DNA of 64,000 nt from Achromobacter aegrifaciens (GCF_902859735.1 NZ_CADIJY010000002.1:434001-498000), one strand, 5' to 3'; shown: positions 25,542 through 34,644, counted from the first letter of the stretch. Notes: generated by a model not told the origin, from the sequence alone. Numbers and translations: made by a program.

Positions 25542-26633
25542 ATGTCGATCCGCTCAGCATCCCCCGCGCTGGCCGCGGCGCTCCTGTTCGGCGCGAGCAC
25601 GCCATTCGCCAAAACCTTGGTCGAAGGCGTCGCACCGTTGCTGCTGGCTGGACTTCTCTATCTGGGCAGCGGGCTGGGTCTCGGCATCCTGCTGGCGCTA
25701 CGTCACATCGGCCGCGGCCACAGCCCGGGGGATGCGCCTGGCTTGCGCATTCCGCGCGCAGACCTGCCCTGGCTGGCGGGTGCGATTGCGACAGGCGGCG
25801 TGCTCGGCCCGGCGCTGCTGATGCTCGGGCTGACCCAGACGAGCGGCGCCTCGGCCTCGCTTTTGCTGAATATCGAAGGGGTGCTCACGGCCATTATCGC
25901 GTGGTGCGTGTTCAAGGAAAACGCCGACCGCCAGATCGTGCTCGGCATGGTCGCGATCGTGCTCGGCGGCGTACTGCTGTCTTGGGAGCCGGGCGGCACG
26001 GCGCCGTCACTCGGGGCGCTGCTCATTGTTGGGGCCTGTCTCTGCTGGGCCATAGACAACAACCTGACGCGTCGGGTCGCCACCAATGACGCCATGCTGA
26101 TCGCCGGTCTGAAAGGCTTGTCTGCCGGAGCGGTCAGTACGATCCTGGCGCTGCTTGGTGGCGCCGAACTTCCGCCCGTCACCATGGTGGGGGCCAGTCT
26201 TGTCGTGGGATTTCTGGGGTACGGCCTGAGCCTGACGCTATTCGTCCTGGCGCTAAGAACGCTGGGAACCGCCAGGACTGGGGCCTACTTTTCAGTGGCG
26301 CCGCTAGTCGGGGTGATCATTTCCTTCATCTTGTGGCCCGAGAATCCGGGCCTTCTATTCTGGCCGGCGGCCGCCCTGATGGCGCTGGGCGTGTGGTTGC
26401 ACCTGCGCGAACGGCATGCGCACGAACATACCCACGAAGCCATGGAACATAGCCACCGTCACGTGCACGACGAGCACCACCAGCACGCGCATCCCTTTGC
26501 CTGGGATGGCGCGGAGCCGCATACGCATCCGCACCGCCATGAAGCGCTGACGCACACGCATCCCCACTATCCGGATATTCATCACCGGCATCGTCATGGG
26601 CCAGGGCATGGAATCCGAGCGCGGAAGGCATAG
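25542..26633 (+). CDS. EamA/DMT-family transporter with His-rich C-terminal tail
   Basis: A 363-residue inner-membrane protein: ten hydrophobic segments making two EamA repeats (about residues 5-140 and 160-285), then a cytosolic tail of about 75 residues with some 25 His in HxH runs (such as HSHRHVHDEHHQHAH and HTHPHYPDIHHRHRH). The tail looks like a metal-binding or sensing region, as in His-rich nickel, cobalt or zinc carriers. The ribosome site is poor and the gap to the methyltransferase is 50 bases, so coupling is likely but not tight. Export of a metal or metal-complexed metabolite is inference. Confidence 0.8.
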   Translation: MSIRSASPALAAALLFGASTPFAKTLVEGVAPLLLAGLLYLGSGLGLGILLALRHIGRGHSPGDAPGLRIPRADLPWLAGAIATGGVLGPALLMLGLTQTSGASASLLLNIEGVLTAIIAWCVFKENADRQIVLGMVAIVLGGVLLSWEPGGTAPSLGALLIVGACLCWAIDNNLTRRVATNDAMLIAGLKGLSAGAVSTILALLGGAELPPVTMVGASLVVGFLGYGLSLTLFVLALRTLGTARTGAYFSVAPLVGVIISFILWPENPGLLFWPAAALMALGVWLHLRERHAHEHTHEAMEHSHRHVHDEHHQHAHPFAWDGAEPHTHPHRHEALTHTHPHYPDIHHRHRHGPGHGIRARKA

Positions 26634-26695
26634 GTTTTCGCCACCGCCCTCCTCGCCTGCGTGTCTGGGCGTCCAAGGCGGATCCCGTCTTGGAT

Positions 26696-27469
26696 TCAAC
26701 GCGGCCCCAACACCTCGGCCAATTGCGCGCCCTGGGGCATGCCCCTGAATTTCTTGACCGAGCCGTCGTTCTCCCGCACCACGATGCCGGGCGTGCCTCG
26801 GAACCCGCTCGACAGCATCAGCATGTGGTTGTCTTCGAGGGTCTGGAGCACAGCGTCGGGGACGCTGTCGGCAGGCTTGATGCCGCCCTGATCAAACTTG
26901 TGTTCGTTTTCGATCAGTGCGGCCGTTGGGTCGGGAGCGCCAAGGATAGCCGCGGCCTTTGCCGGACTGTCTGCCCGGATCACGCCCACGAGCAGATGGC
27001 GAAGCTGCACCTTTCCGGCGTCCACCCAGGGGCGCGCTGCTTCCCAGAACTGGTGGCAGTAGGGACAGTTTGCATCGGAGAAAGTGTAGATAATGCGGGG
27101 CGCGTCGGGTTTGCCGTCCTGTACCCAGGTCGCGGATTCCAATTGACTCCACGTCTTTTCGCCCATCGGCTTTTCAACCAGGTCCCGCAGCTTCATCCGG
27201 TCGATGGGCTTGCCATTGGCGTCCAGGCGCGTGCCCACGATGGCGTTGCCATCGCTGGTGAGGTAGACGGCGATGGGGCGGTCTTCTGCCGTGCCGGCGA
27301 AAGCGCGCAGGCCGCCTTCCACATCGAACTCTCCCACGATGGTGAGGCCTTGCGCTTCCAGTGCCTGGATGGCCGGCGGTCGAGCTCCGGTCTGGGCCTG
27401 GCTGTAGCCGGCTGCCAGCACGAGCGGGATGGCTGCGATGGATGAAATACGCATACGCAATGCAAACAT
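26696..27469 (-). CDS. dsbG: Thiol:disulfide interchange protein DsbG
   Basis: A 257-residue periplasmic protein of the DsbC/DsbG group. The signal peptide ends near YSQAQ. An N-terminal dimerisation domain (about residues 28-95) precedes the thioredoxin domain with active site CPYC (135-138) and the cis-Pro loop GTPG. The start chosen is the ATG at 27469, since AAGGA is six bases away; an ATG two codons earlier is too close. It lies ten bases after the tlpA-like gene. DsbG reduces sulfenylated cysteines, drawing electrons from DsbD, which is encoded two genes upstream. The locus matches PA2476-PA2480 of Pseudomonas aeruginosa as I recall it. Confidence 0.88.
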   Translation of the reverse strand: MFALRMRISSIAAIPLVLAAGYSQAQTGARPPAIQALEAQGLTIVGEFDVEGGLRAFAGTAEDRPIAVYLTSDGNAIVGTRLDANGKPIDRMKLRDLVEKPMGEKTWSQLESATWVQDGKPDAPRIIYTFSDANCPYCHQFWEAARPWVDAGKVQLRHLLVGVIRADSPAKAAAILGAPDPTAALIENEHKFDQGGIKPADSVPDAVLQTLEDNHMLMLSSGFRGTPGIVVRENDGSVKKFRGMPQGAQLAEVLGPR

Positions 27470-27478
27470 GGTCATTCC

Positions 27479-28315
27479 TTACTTGGGTAAATCTTGGATG
27501 CCGTCTCGGGGCATATCGAAACGCCGCGACATCTTGTCCTTGAGGGCTGCCATGGTGATCTCGCCCAGATGCGTATCCACCAGGCGTCCCTGCGCGTCAT
27601 AGAACAAGGTCGTGGGCAGGCCGCGTGAATTCACTGCCCGCATGGACGCGGACGCAGGGTCGAGCAAGACATTGCGCAATGCCAGGCCTTCGCTCTGGAT
27701 GAAGTCATGCGCCTGTTGCGCGCCCTCCCCCTGATTGACCAGGACGATGCTGACGCCCGGGAACTCGGACTGCGCCTGTTCCAGGGCGGGCATCTCACGG
27801 CGGCAAGGCGGGCACCAGCTCGCCCAGAGGTTGACGACTAGCGGTTTGCCCTCGTATGACCTCAGCGCGATGGGGTTCCCATCCAGCGTTTGCAACTGCA
27901 AGTCCGGCAGACGCGGCGGCTCGAGCAGCAGCGGCAGCAGCGCGCCGCCTGCGAACCAGGCCACGACCCCGGCCAATATGCCCGCGTATATGGGACGGCG
28001 CGGCGCCGGCATGGTACGGGTCCGCCACCAGACGAAGGCCAGCGTGGCTGGCACCCCAACCCACCAGTAGTATCCGCCATCGCCGATTGCGATCAGCGCC
28101 ATGGGAGCCGCGAAGTAGTCTTCCCACCAGAAGGCGATGTATCCCAGGCGCGCCGCCACAATGCCCCAAAACACGCCGTCGAGCAGCACGGCGCCGGCAA
28201 GCCGATGAGAAGCGTCCGGCAGGCGTTTGGCCAGCGCGCGGGTCACCAGCCAGGAAAACAGTACAGCCGCGAAGACGCCCATGCTTTGAATGGAGAAGGG
28301 ACCGATGCCTATCAT
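27479..28315 (-). CDS. TlpA-like thioredoxin with Lgt-like membrane domain
   Basis: A 278-residue two-part protein. Residues about 1-130 hold four membrane helices and begin IGPFSIQSMGVFAAVLFSW, recalling the N-terminus of prolipoprotein diacylglyceryl transferase (Lgt) but without its catalytic part. Residues about 135-265 form a TlpA/ResA-like thioredoxin domain with WCPPCR (Cys168, Cys171) and the cis-Pro loop GLPTT. It should face the periplasm and hand electrons from DsbD to clients. The start overlaps the dsbD stop by four bases; dsbG follows closely. Confidence 0.82.
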   Translation of the reverse strand: MIGIGPFSIQSMGVFAAVLFSWLVTRALAKRLPDASHRLAGAVLLDGVFWGIVAARLGYIAFWWEDYFAAPMALIAIGDGGYYWWVGVPATLAFVWWRTRTMPAPRRPIYAGILAGVVAWFAGGALLPLLLEPPRLPDLQLQTLDGNPIALRSYEGKPLVVNLWASWCPPCRREMPALEQAQSEFPGVSIVLVNQGEGAQQAHDFIQSEGLALRNVLLDPASASMRAVNSRGLPTTLFYDAQGRLVDTHLGEITMAALKDKMSRRFDMPRDGIQDLPK

Positions 28316-30144
28316 GGCGTTCCCGCCTTATTCAGTCGCCCCAGGAAATCAGCGGCGCTGACCTCCCCCACCACGCGGAGGTCTCGGCGCTCCGTGCCGT
28401 CGGGTCCCACCAGGATGAGCGTGGGCGGCCCCATGACGCCCCAGCGCTTGAGCAGGGCCTGATCCGTTGCGTCGTTGCGCGTCACGTCCGGCCGCAGCAC
28501 CTGCATGCGCGCCAGCCGCTGCGCCACAGCGGGGTCGCCGAATACATGGCGCTCGATCACGTGGCAACTGATGCACCAGTCGGCGTAGAAGTCGATCAAG
28601 GTCCATTGGCCGCGCGCGGCCGCGTCCGCCAGGCGCCTGTCCACGTCCTCGACCGACTTGGCCTCTACGTAGGCTGGCTTGTTGGCGATGGCTGGCACGG
28701 CGGCCGACGAGGCGGCGCGCAGGTGCGCCAGCGGCTGTGACAGTGAATCACCGCCCGACGCGGCGCCCACCAGCATGAGAATGGACCACAGGCCTGCGAT
28801 GGCTCCCAGTGTGCGCAAGGCCCACATCAGGCGCAGCTTTTGCGCGACCGCTTGCGCCCAGGCCAGCAGGCCGATGGCGATGGACAGTATCCAGGCCCCC
28901 CAGAGCACCAGGCTCAGGGTGGCCGGCAGGAAGCGGTCGAGCATCATCACCGCCATCCCGACCATCACGTAGCCGAACGCTATGCGCACGCGATCCATCC
29001 ACGCTCCCGGCTTGGGCAGTACGCGGGCGCCGAATATGGCGATCACCAGCAGCGGCAGGCCCATGCCCAGGCCCAGGGCAAACAATGCCAGGCCGCCATA
29101 CAGCGCGCTGCCGGTCTGGCTGATGTAGAGCAGCGCTCCCGCCAAGGGCGCGGTCATGCATGGTCCGACCAGCAATGCCGACAAGAAGCCCAGCGCCGCA
29201 GCGCCGACCACGTTTCCGCCCGCGCGCCCCTGGTTGGCGGAGCCGACCCGGTTCAACAAGGCGGACGGCAGGCGCAGTTCGAACATTCCGAACAAGGAAC
29301 TGGCGAGAATCAGGAACAAGGCCGCGAACGCTCCCAGCAGCCAGGGGGATTGCAGGGTCGCCTGGAGATTCGCGCCTGCCAAGCCGGCGGCCACGCCCAC
29401 GGCGGCATAGGTGGCGGCCATTGCCAGCACATACGACAGGGACGTGACAAAAGCGCGCCGCGGACTGGCCTGAGCGCCCACGACCATGCTGGAGATGATG
29501 GGGATCATCGGCAAGGTGCAAGGCGTGAAAGCCAGGAGCAGGCCGAAGCCGAAGAACAGCAATGTGCCTGCGATCGGCCCCAGCGTCGCCAGGCGTTGGG
29601 CAGCAGCCTGGTCCTCGGCGACGTTGGCCGCGCCGCCGGCGCCCGCCTTCGGTTGACTGGCGGTGGCGGAAGGCGCGGCAGCGCTGCTGGCTCCCGCCGC
29701 CGTCGCGGGCAAGTTCAAGGCCATGGTCTGCGGGGGGTAGCAGATGCCCCCTTCCGCACACCCTTGCCAATGCAGCGTCAACGGACCTGTGACGGAGGCA
29801 GGAAAACGCAGCCGCAGCGCATCTCCAAGATAGATTTCCGTATCGCCAAAGAACTCGTCATTCTTTGGCGTGCCTGGTGGAAGGTCCAGGCGGACGTCCT
29901 CGCCCTGTCCGGAAATCAGCTTCAACGAATGGCGATAGACATAGTAGTGCTCGGCAATGTGTCCTTGCGCCGCCAGTTCGGTCCCCTGTTGCTGCACCTG
30001 CGCCAGTTTGAATACATCGACCGGATCCAGGAATTCAGCTTCCTCCTTCCAGGAAAACAGACCCGTGCTCGCCCATGCACTACCGATGGCGAGAAAACAC
30101 AGAAAGGCAACGGCCAGTACTCGTCGATATACAAACAACCTCAT
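28312..30144 (-). CDS. dsbD: Thiol:disulfide interchange protein DsbD
   Basis: A 610-residue inner-membrane electron carrier that moves reducing power from cytosolic thioredoxin to the periplasm. The signal peptide ends near SAWAS. The N-terminal periplasmic domain carries the CAEGGICYPPQ cysteine pair (about residues 128-134). The eight-helix core has the conserved FTPCTLPMIPI and VGPCMTAPLAGALLY cysteines. The C-terminal thioredoxin domain has DWCISCHVIE. Length and order match the family. It heads the dsbD-tlpA-dsbG operon and faces a two-component system that probably controls it. Confidence 0.92.
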   Translation of the reverse strand: MRLFVYRRVLAVAFLCFLAIGSAWASTGLFSWKEEAEFLDPVDVFKLAQVQQQGTELAAQGHIAEHYYVYRHSLKLISGQGEDVRLDLPPGTPKNDEFFGDTEIYLGDALRLRFPASVTGPLTLHWQGCAEGGICYPPQTMALNLPATAAGASSAAAPSATASQPKAGAGGAANVAEDQAAAQRLATLGPIAGTLLFFGFGLLLAFTPCTLPMIPIISSMVVGAQASPRRAFVTSLSYVLAMAATYAAVGVAAGLAGANLQATLQSPWLLGAFAALFLILASSLFGMFELRLPSALLNRVGSANQGRAGGNVVGAAALGFLSALLVGPCMTAPLAGALLYISQTGSALYGGLALFALGLGMGLPLLVIAIFGARVLPKPGAWMDRVRIAFGYVMVGMAVMMLDRFLPATLSLVLWGAWILSIAIGLLAWAQAVAQKLRLMWALRTLGAIAGLWSILMLVGAASGGDSLSQPLAHLRAASSAAVPAIANKPAYVEAKSVEDVDRRLADAAARGQWTLIDFYADWCISCHVIERHVFGDPAVAQRLARMQVLRPDVTRNDATDQALLKRWGVMGPPTLILVGPDGTERRDLRVVGEVSAADFLGRLNKAGTP

Positions 30145-30353
30145 TCCTCCGGGGCAATAGTCGGCCCTCCCCGACCGCCCTCATGTTGAGGCGCAGGGGA
30201 GCTTATCCAGCCATGATGGAGGAGATCGATTAACTGAAACTAAAGAAGGGAAAGCAAGCGCGGAATGGTCGGCAATCAGGGACGCCGGCCATTCTGGTCT
30301 GAAAAGTTCTGGCCTAACATATAGGCTCTTGGTTGCAGCAGATTGGGATTCAA

Positions 30354-31022
30354 ATGCGGGTATTGCTGGTAGAAGACGACGAACTGATCGGCAAAGGAAT
30401 CGTGGCTGGCTTGCGCGCGCACGGCATCACGGTGCACCACGTTTGCACGGCCGTTGACGCTGAAACCGCCCAAACGGAAAACTCCTTCAATGCCTTGGTG
30501 CTCGACCTGGGACTTCCGGACCGTGACGGAATGGAATTGCTCTCTGCCGTGCGTAGCATTGAACCGTGTTTGCCCGTGCTGATACTGTCCGCCCGGGATG
30601 CCATCGACCACAGGATCGCGGGCCTGCAACAAGGCGCCGACGACTACATGACCAAACCGTTTGACTTGCGCGAACTGGCAGCGCGATTGCATGCGCTGGT
30701 CAGGCGCACACAGGGGCGCGCAGCCCAGATCATTGTGGCGGGACCTTTGCGTCTGGAGCCCGAAAGCGGCCTGGCTTGGTTGGGAGGCCAAGCCATTTCG
30801 CTATCGCGTCGCGAGGTGGATCTGCTGGCGCATCTGGCCGCGGCCAATGCGCGGTGGATCCCTCCTGATCTACTCAATGAACGCCTGTACGGGCTGGGCG
30901 AGGAAGTGAGCAGCAACGCGCTCAACGTTCATATCCACAACCTGCGCCGCAAGCTTGGCGCTGACGTGATTGAAACGTCGCGTGGATTGGGATTCCGGCT
31001 GGGTTGGAGGCTCGACGCATGA
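30354..31022 (+). CDS. OmpR-family response regulator
   Basis: A 222-residue two-component response regulator. The receiver domain has the acidic pocket EDDE (residues 7-10), phospho-acceptor Asp51 in LDLGLPDRDG and Lys101 in TKPFDLREL. The C-terminal winged helix (about residues 125-220) ends ALNVHIHNLRRKLG and ETSRGLGFRLGW. The start is the ATG before RVLLVEDDE. It overlaps the sensor kinase by four bases and is divergent from dsbD, so regulation of the Dsb operon is likely. The QseB/TctD-like subgroup fits best. Confidence 0.88.
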   Translation: MRVLLVEDDELIGKGIVAGLRAHGITVHHVCTAVDAETAQTENSFNALVLDLGLPDRDGMELLSAVRSIEPCLPVLILSARDAIDHRIAGLQQGADDYMTKPFDLRELAARLHALVRRTQGRAAQIIVAGPLRLEPESGLAWLGGQAISLSRREVDLLAHLAAANARWIPPDLLNERLYGLGEEVSSNALNVHIHNLRRKLGADVIETSRGLGFRLGWRLDA

Positions 31023-32350
31023 GTTTGCGTCTTCGTGCAGTCCTGATTGCAGGACTTTCTCTCATGGTCTTGTGGGCGGCGGCGGCGGCCTGGATGATGC
31101 TGGGCGTGCGCGCCGACCTTGCCCGCACGCTTGATGGTCGCCTGGCCATGTCGGCTCGCATGGTCTCGGGCTTGCTTGCCGGGTCTGTCATAGATCCCAA
31201 CGCCAAGACTACGGATTTCACGCAAGCCATCCGCGTCAACGGCAGCGAAGGAATCGCTTGCGAGATTCGCGCGCTGCGCGGCGAGGTCCTGGCGCGCACC
31301 AGCGGCAGTCCGGCCTCGGATTTCGACAGCCTGCCCGCCGGTTACAGCACGCGCATGGTCGCCGGACACGAGTGGCGGATTTATGTGCTTCGCGATGACA
31401 GTTATCAAATAACGACAGCGGATCGCGTCGAGCAAAGGAACACGCTGATCAATGAGCTGCTGTTTGCGGCTGGCGTGCCCTTCCTGATCGCGCTTCTTGG
31501 CGGGCTGGCTGCCCTGTGGATCGGTATCGGGCAAGGCCTTGCGCCGCTGCAAGCCCTGCGCATGCAGTTGCGGGCCAAGCAAACGGACGATACCACCCCT
31601 ATCGCTGTCGCAAAGCCGCCCACCGAGCTTCGTCCTGTGCTGGATGCCATGAACGGATTGTTGGGACGCTTATCCCTGGCACTCTCCAGCCAGCGGGCGT
31701 TTACCGACGCCGCGGCACACGAGTTGCGGACACCGCTGACCGTGATCGATACCCACCTGCAAGTGGCCAGGTTGACCGAAGGGGAAGAAGCCGAATCGTC
31801 ACTCTGCAGTGCCGAGGAAGGCGTGAAGCGCCTGCGGGGTACGCTCGACCAGATGATGATTCTGGCGCGTGCCGAAGCATCGCCCAATTCGGAAAACGGG
31901 TGTACGTCCATCCAGGAGGTCATCGCCAGCGTCATCGATGCGACAACTGTCGAAGCGCGGCTGCGCCTGGCGGTATCCGTCGACGGCGCTGATGCTTGCT
32001 GCGCCATTCCACGCGAAATGCTGGAGGCTGCCATCCGCAACCTGGTGGACAATGCGATTCGCTACTCCCCCTATGACATGCCTGTCGAAGTCGTTGCCCG
32101 CTTCGATTCTCCAACCCGACAATGCCGCATCGTCGTGGCGGACCGGGGGCCGGGGCTCAGCGAGGATCAGGCAGCCAAGATTGGCCAACGCTTCTGGCGC
32201 GGGGACCAAGGCCGAAGCCGCAACGACGGCGCGGGTCTTGGCATCTCGATCGTGCATGCCATTGCCAAGCGGTTCGGGGGAGCATTGCATCTCAAGCCCC
32301 GGGAAGGTGGCGGTTTGGTCGCGGAACTTGTGTTTCCGTGCTGTCCGTAA
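31019..32350 (+). CDS. Sensor histidine kinase
   Basis: A 443-residue inner-membrane kinase. The start is the ATG overlapping the response-regulator stop (ATGA). One membrane helix near residues 8-30 and another near 145-170 flank a periplasmic sensor of about 110 residues. The phospho-accepting His234 lies in AAAHELRTPLTV; ATP-site blocks are NLVDNAIRYSP, VADRGPGLS and GAGLGISIVHAI. No Cys pair is evident in the periplasmic part, so how it would sense thiol stress is unclear. It phosphorylates the preceding regulator. Confidence 0.88.
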   Translation: MSLRLRAVLIAGLSLMVLWAAAAAWMMLGVRADLARTLDGRLAMSARMVSGLLAGSVIDPNAKTTDFTQAIRVNGSEGIACEIRALRGEVLARTSGSPASDFDSLPAGYSTRMVAGHEWRIYVLRDDSYQITTADRVEQRNTLINELLFAAGVPFLIALLGGLAALWIGIGQGLAPLQALRMQLRAKQTDDTTPIAVAKPPTELRPVLDAMNGLLGRLSLALSSQRAFTDAAAHELRTPLTVIDTHLQVARLTEGEEAESSLCSAEEGVKRLRGTLDQMMILARAEASPNSENGCTSIQEVIASVIDATTVEARLRLAVSVDGADACCAIPREMLEAAIRNLVDNAIRYSPYDMPVEVVARFDSPTRQCRIVVADRGPGLSEDQAAKIGQRFWRGDQGRSRNDGAGLGISIVHAIAKRFGGALHLKPREGGGLVAELVFPCCP

Positions 32351-32362
32351 TTGGAGCGTGTT

Positions 32363-33031
32363 ATGAACTTTGGAGCGACCGTGACCGAACCGACCGCCAT
32401 TGAAGTTTCAGCCGAAGCCGCATCTCATAAGGGCGAATTTTTCCTGATCGACGCCAGCTTCTTGGGAAACGGCAGGATTCCCGGCATCGAAATCGCCAAC
32501 GAAGAGAAGCTGATCGATCCGGGGATGAATGTCGTCTCGCGTCCTAATGGAATGCCAGATCAGTATCCGGAGCGTCCCCGCCTGGTTCATGTGCCGGAGA
32601 AAGGCGGAATGCCACGCGATCTGGAGGTGCTTGCTGGCATATGGATTGTGTCGGAGCCATTGAAGCAACTGTTTGAGCAGTTGGACGCCGAGGCGTTTGC
32701 ATTTGTGGCGTGCGACTTCAGCCTGGCTGACGGCAGCCCCGCCCCTCAGTACTACCTAGGCAATGTGCTGCGCAGACTCGACGCCCTGGATGAAGCCTCT
32801 TCCCACGTGAGGATCAAGTTCGACCGCAACTATCAGACCGGCGAGGACGAGAAACTTTACAGCCTCGTCGGCGGAGCCAGCCTGGTGTTCAAACAGGATG
32901 TGGTGGGAGATGCCCATATCTTCCGCCAGGATCGCATGGGAGCGCCTCCCATCTGCGACCGCGCGATGTTTGATGCATTGAGTGCGGCCAACTTCTCCGG
33001 CGTACGGCTGCGCGATGTAGCCGATATCTAG
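32363..33031 (+). CDS. Imm11/DUF1629-like protein, possible orphan immunity protein
   Basis: A 222-residue soluble protein without signal or membrane segments. The ATG at 32363 follows GGAG by eight bases; a TTG four codons earlier is less likely. Blocks such as LEVLAGIWIVSEPLKQLFEQLD and FAFVACDFSLADGS resemble the Imm11 (DUF1629) family, cytosolic proteins that neutralise contact-dependent or Rhs-type toxins. No toxin gene is next to it; the kinase gene ends 12 bases before it, so it may be read through from the two-component operon. Base composition is lower in GC than the neighbours. The family call is from memory of the pattern. Confidence 0.55.
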   Translation: MNFGATVTEPTAIEVSAEAASHKGEFFLIDASFLGNGRIPGIEIANEEKLIDPGMNVVSRPNGMPDQYPERPRLVHVPEKGGMPRDLEVLAGIWIVSEPLKQLFEQLDAEAFAFVACDFSLADGSPAPQYYLGNVLRRLDALDEASSHVRIKFDRNYQTGEDEKLYSLVGGASLVFKQDVVGDAHIFRQDRMGAPPICDRAMFDALSAANFSGVRLRDVADI

Positions 33032-33045
33032 AGGCACGTTTAGTT

Positions 33046-33062
33046 AGGCCCGCGGCGGGCCT
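33046..33062. terminator. Hairpin after the Imm11-like gene
   Basis: AGGCCCG-CGG-CGGGCCT forms a perfect 7-base-pair stem with a 3-base loop, 15 bases past the Imm11-like stop and just before the arsR promoter. No T tract follows. Confidence 0.5.
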
Positions 33063-33078
33063 GCATGAATAAATAGTT

Positions 33079-33090
33079 CAATAATTGTTG
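33079..33090. promoter_or_regulatory. Candidate ArsR operator
   Basis: CAATAATTGTTG is a 12-base imperfect dyad (10 of 12 positions symmetric) in an AT-rich strip that ends at the arsR start. ArsR proteins usually bind such AT-rich dyads over their own promoter. Confidence 0.4.
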
Positions 33091-33102
33091 TATCATTGAT
33101 TG

Positions 33103-33459
33103 ATGAATGAAGATCAAGCCGTTACTGCCCTGAATGCCCTGGCCCATGCCCAACGCCTGCGCGTGTTTCGTGCGCTTGTCGTCGCGGGGCCCGACGGCCT
33201 TACACCCAGTGTCATGGCGGAGGGGCTTGGCGTTGCCCGCAACGCGTTGTCTTTCCACTTGAAGGAGCTTGCGCACGCAGCCCTGGTCAGCGTCGAGCAG
33301 CAAGGCCGGAATCTGATCTACCGCGCGGATTTCTCCCAGATGAATGGCTTGCTCGGATACCTTACCGAGCATTGCTGCGCGGGCGCGGCTGGTGAGGGAG
33401 CCGAGACCGGCGCCAGCGCGGCATGCAGCCCGCCATCCCGCCTCCTCCAGCGGCATTGA
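33103..33459 (+). CDS. arsR: ArsR-family metalloregulator
   Basis: A 118-residue winged-helix repressor. The helix-turn-helix lies about residues 35-65 (PSVMAEGLGVARNALSFHLKEL), with QQGRNLIYRADF as the wing. Two adjacent Cys near the C-terminus (EHCCAG) and one further (ACS) can form the arsenic or antimony site seen in some ArsR types, where Cys lies outside the usual ELCVCDL position. The ATG at 33103 is preferred over the TTG one codon earlier. The MFS gene begins three bases after the stop, followed by arsH, so arsenic response is well supported by context. Confidence 0.85.
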   Translation: MNEDQAVTALNALAHAQRLRVFRALVVAGPDGLTPSVMAEGLGVARNALSFHLKELAHAALVSVEQQGRNLIYRADFSQMNGLLGYLTEHCCAGAAGEGAETGASAACSPPSRLLQRH

Positions 33460-33462
33460 TAC

Positions 33463-34644
33463 ATGCTCGACGCTCCCGTACGCGTCGTTGGCTCCCTGGG
33501 CACGGCTCAGACGCTCGCCTGGGCGTCTTCCTATTACCTGCCGGCGATGCTGGCGGATCCGATGGCCCGCGAGCTGGGGGTGTCGGCGCCGGCGGTGTAT
33601 GCGGCGTTTTCCGCTGCGATGGTGGCTTCGGCCGTGGTCGGTCCCTGGGCGGGACTAGCGATCGACCGCCATGGCGGGCGCGTCGTATTGGCCGGCACGA
33701 GCCTGCTGTTTGCGCTGGGGCTGGGCTTGCTGGGCGCCGCCCAGGGCCTCTGGACGATGGTCGCCGCCTGGCTGGTTATCGGCGCGGCGATGGGGGCCGG
33801 ACTCTACGAGGCAGCCTTCTCCAGCCTGGTGCGGCTGTATGGCCATCACGCCCGCGGCGCCATTACGGGGATCACGCTGATTGCCGGTTTTGCGAGCACG
33901 GTGGGATGGCCGCTTTCGGCCTGGATGGAAACCCAATTCGGTTGGCGCGGCGCGTGCCTGGGGTGGGCAGGATTGCACCTGCTGGTCGGCCTGCCGTTGA
34001 ACGCATGGTTTCCGAAAGCGCCGGGCGCGGGACGAACGCAAGAGCCTGCGGACAATGCGCAGGATGTCCCCTCCTCTGCCCCCCAGCCGCGGCAGCAGAG
34101 GTATGCCACTGCCCTCCTCGCCTTCGTGTTTGCGGCGACCTGGTTCATCAGCACCGCGATGGCCACGCATTTGCCGCGCATGCTGGAAGCCACGGGCGCC
34201 ACGCTCGCAGCCGCCGTGGCCGTGGGTGCGCTCATCGGTCCGGCGCAGGTTGCGGGCCGCCTGCTGGAATTCGGTTTCTTGCGGCGGGTTCATCCCTTGT
34301 TGTCCGCGCGCCTGGCTGCGCTGGCGCATCCGGCGGGTGTTGCCCTGCTGCTGGGCGGCGGTCCGGTAATGGCGCCGGTGTTCGCCGTCCTGCATGGGGC
34401 GGGCAACGGCATCCTGACCATTGCCAAGGGGACCTTGCCGCTGGTGCTGTTCGGCCCCCAGGGCTATGGCGCGCGCCAGGGCTGGCTGATGATGCCGGCG
34501 CGGGTGGCGCAGGCGCTAGCGCCATTTCTTTTCGGGGTGGCGCTGGACCGCTGGGGGGTCAACGCGCTGTGGCTGTCCGGGGGCATAGGGCTTGGCGCCT
34601 TTGCCGCGCTATTGCTGCTGCGTGCGCGGGCGTCGGCCGATTGA
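33463..34644 (+). CDS. MFS efflux transporter of the ars operon
   Basis: A 393-residue permease with about 12 hydrophobic segments. The first half holds GPWAGLAIDRHGGRVVLAGT; the second holds VGALIGPAQVAGRLLEFGFL. It is placed between arsR and arsH, with three bases after arsR. MFS carriers in ars operons (ArsK, ArsJ types) export trivalent arsenicals or arseno-phosphoglycerate; without a neighbouring glyceraldehyde-phosphate dehydrogenase gene, the ArsJ role is unlikely. Export of arsenite or methylarsenite is inferred from context only. Confidence 0.75.
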   Translation: MLDAPVRVVGSLGTAQTLAWASSYYLPAMLADPMARELGVSAPAVYAAFSAAMVASAVVGPWAGLAIDRHGGRVVLAGTSLLFALGLGLLGAAQGLWTMVAAWLVIGAAMGAGLYEAAFSSLVRLYGHHARGAITGITLIAGFASTVGWPLSAWMETQFGWRGACLGWAGLHLLVGLPLNAWFPKAPGAGRTQEPADNAQDVPSSAPQPRQQRYATALLAFVFAATWFISTAMATHLPRMLEATGATLAAAVAVGALIGPAQVAGRLLEFGFLRRVHPLLSARLAALAHPAGVALLLGGGPVMAPVFAVLHGAGNGILTIAKGTLPLVLFGPQGYGARQGWLMMPARVAQALAPFLFGVALDRWGVNALWLSGGIGLGAFAALLLLRARASAD

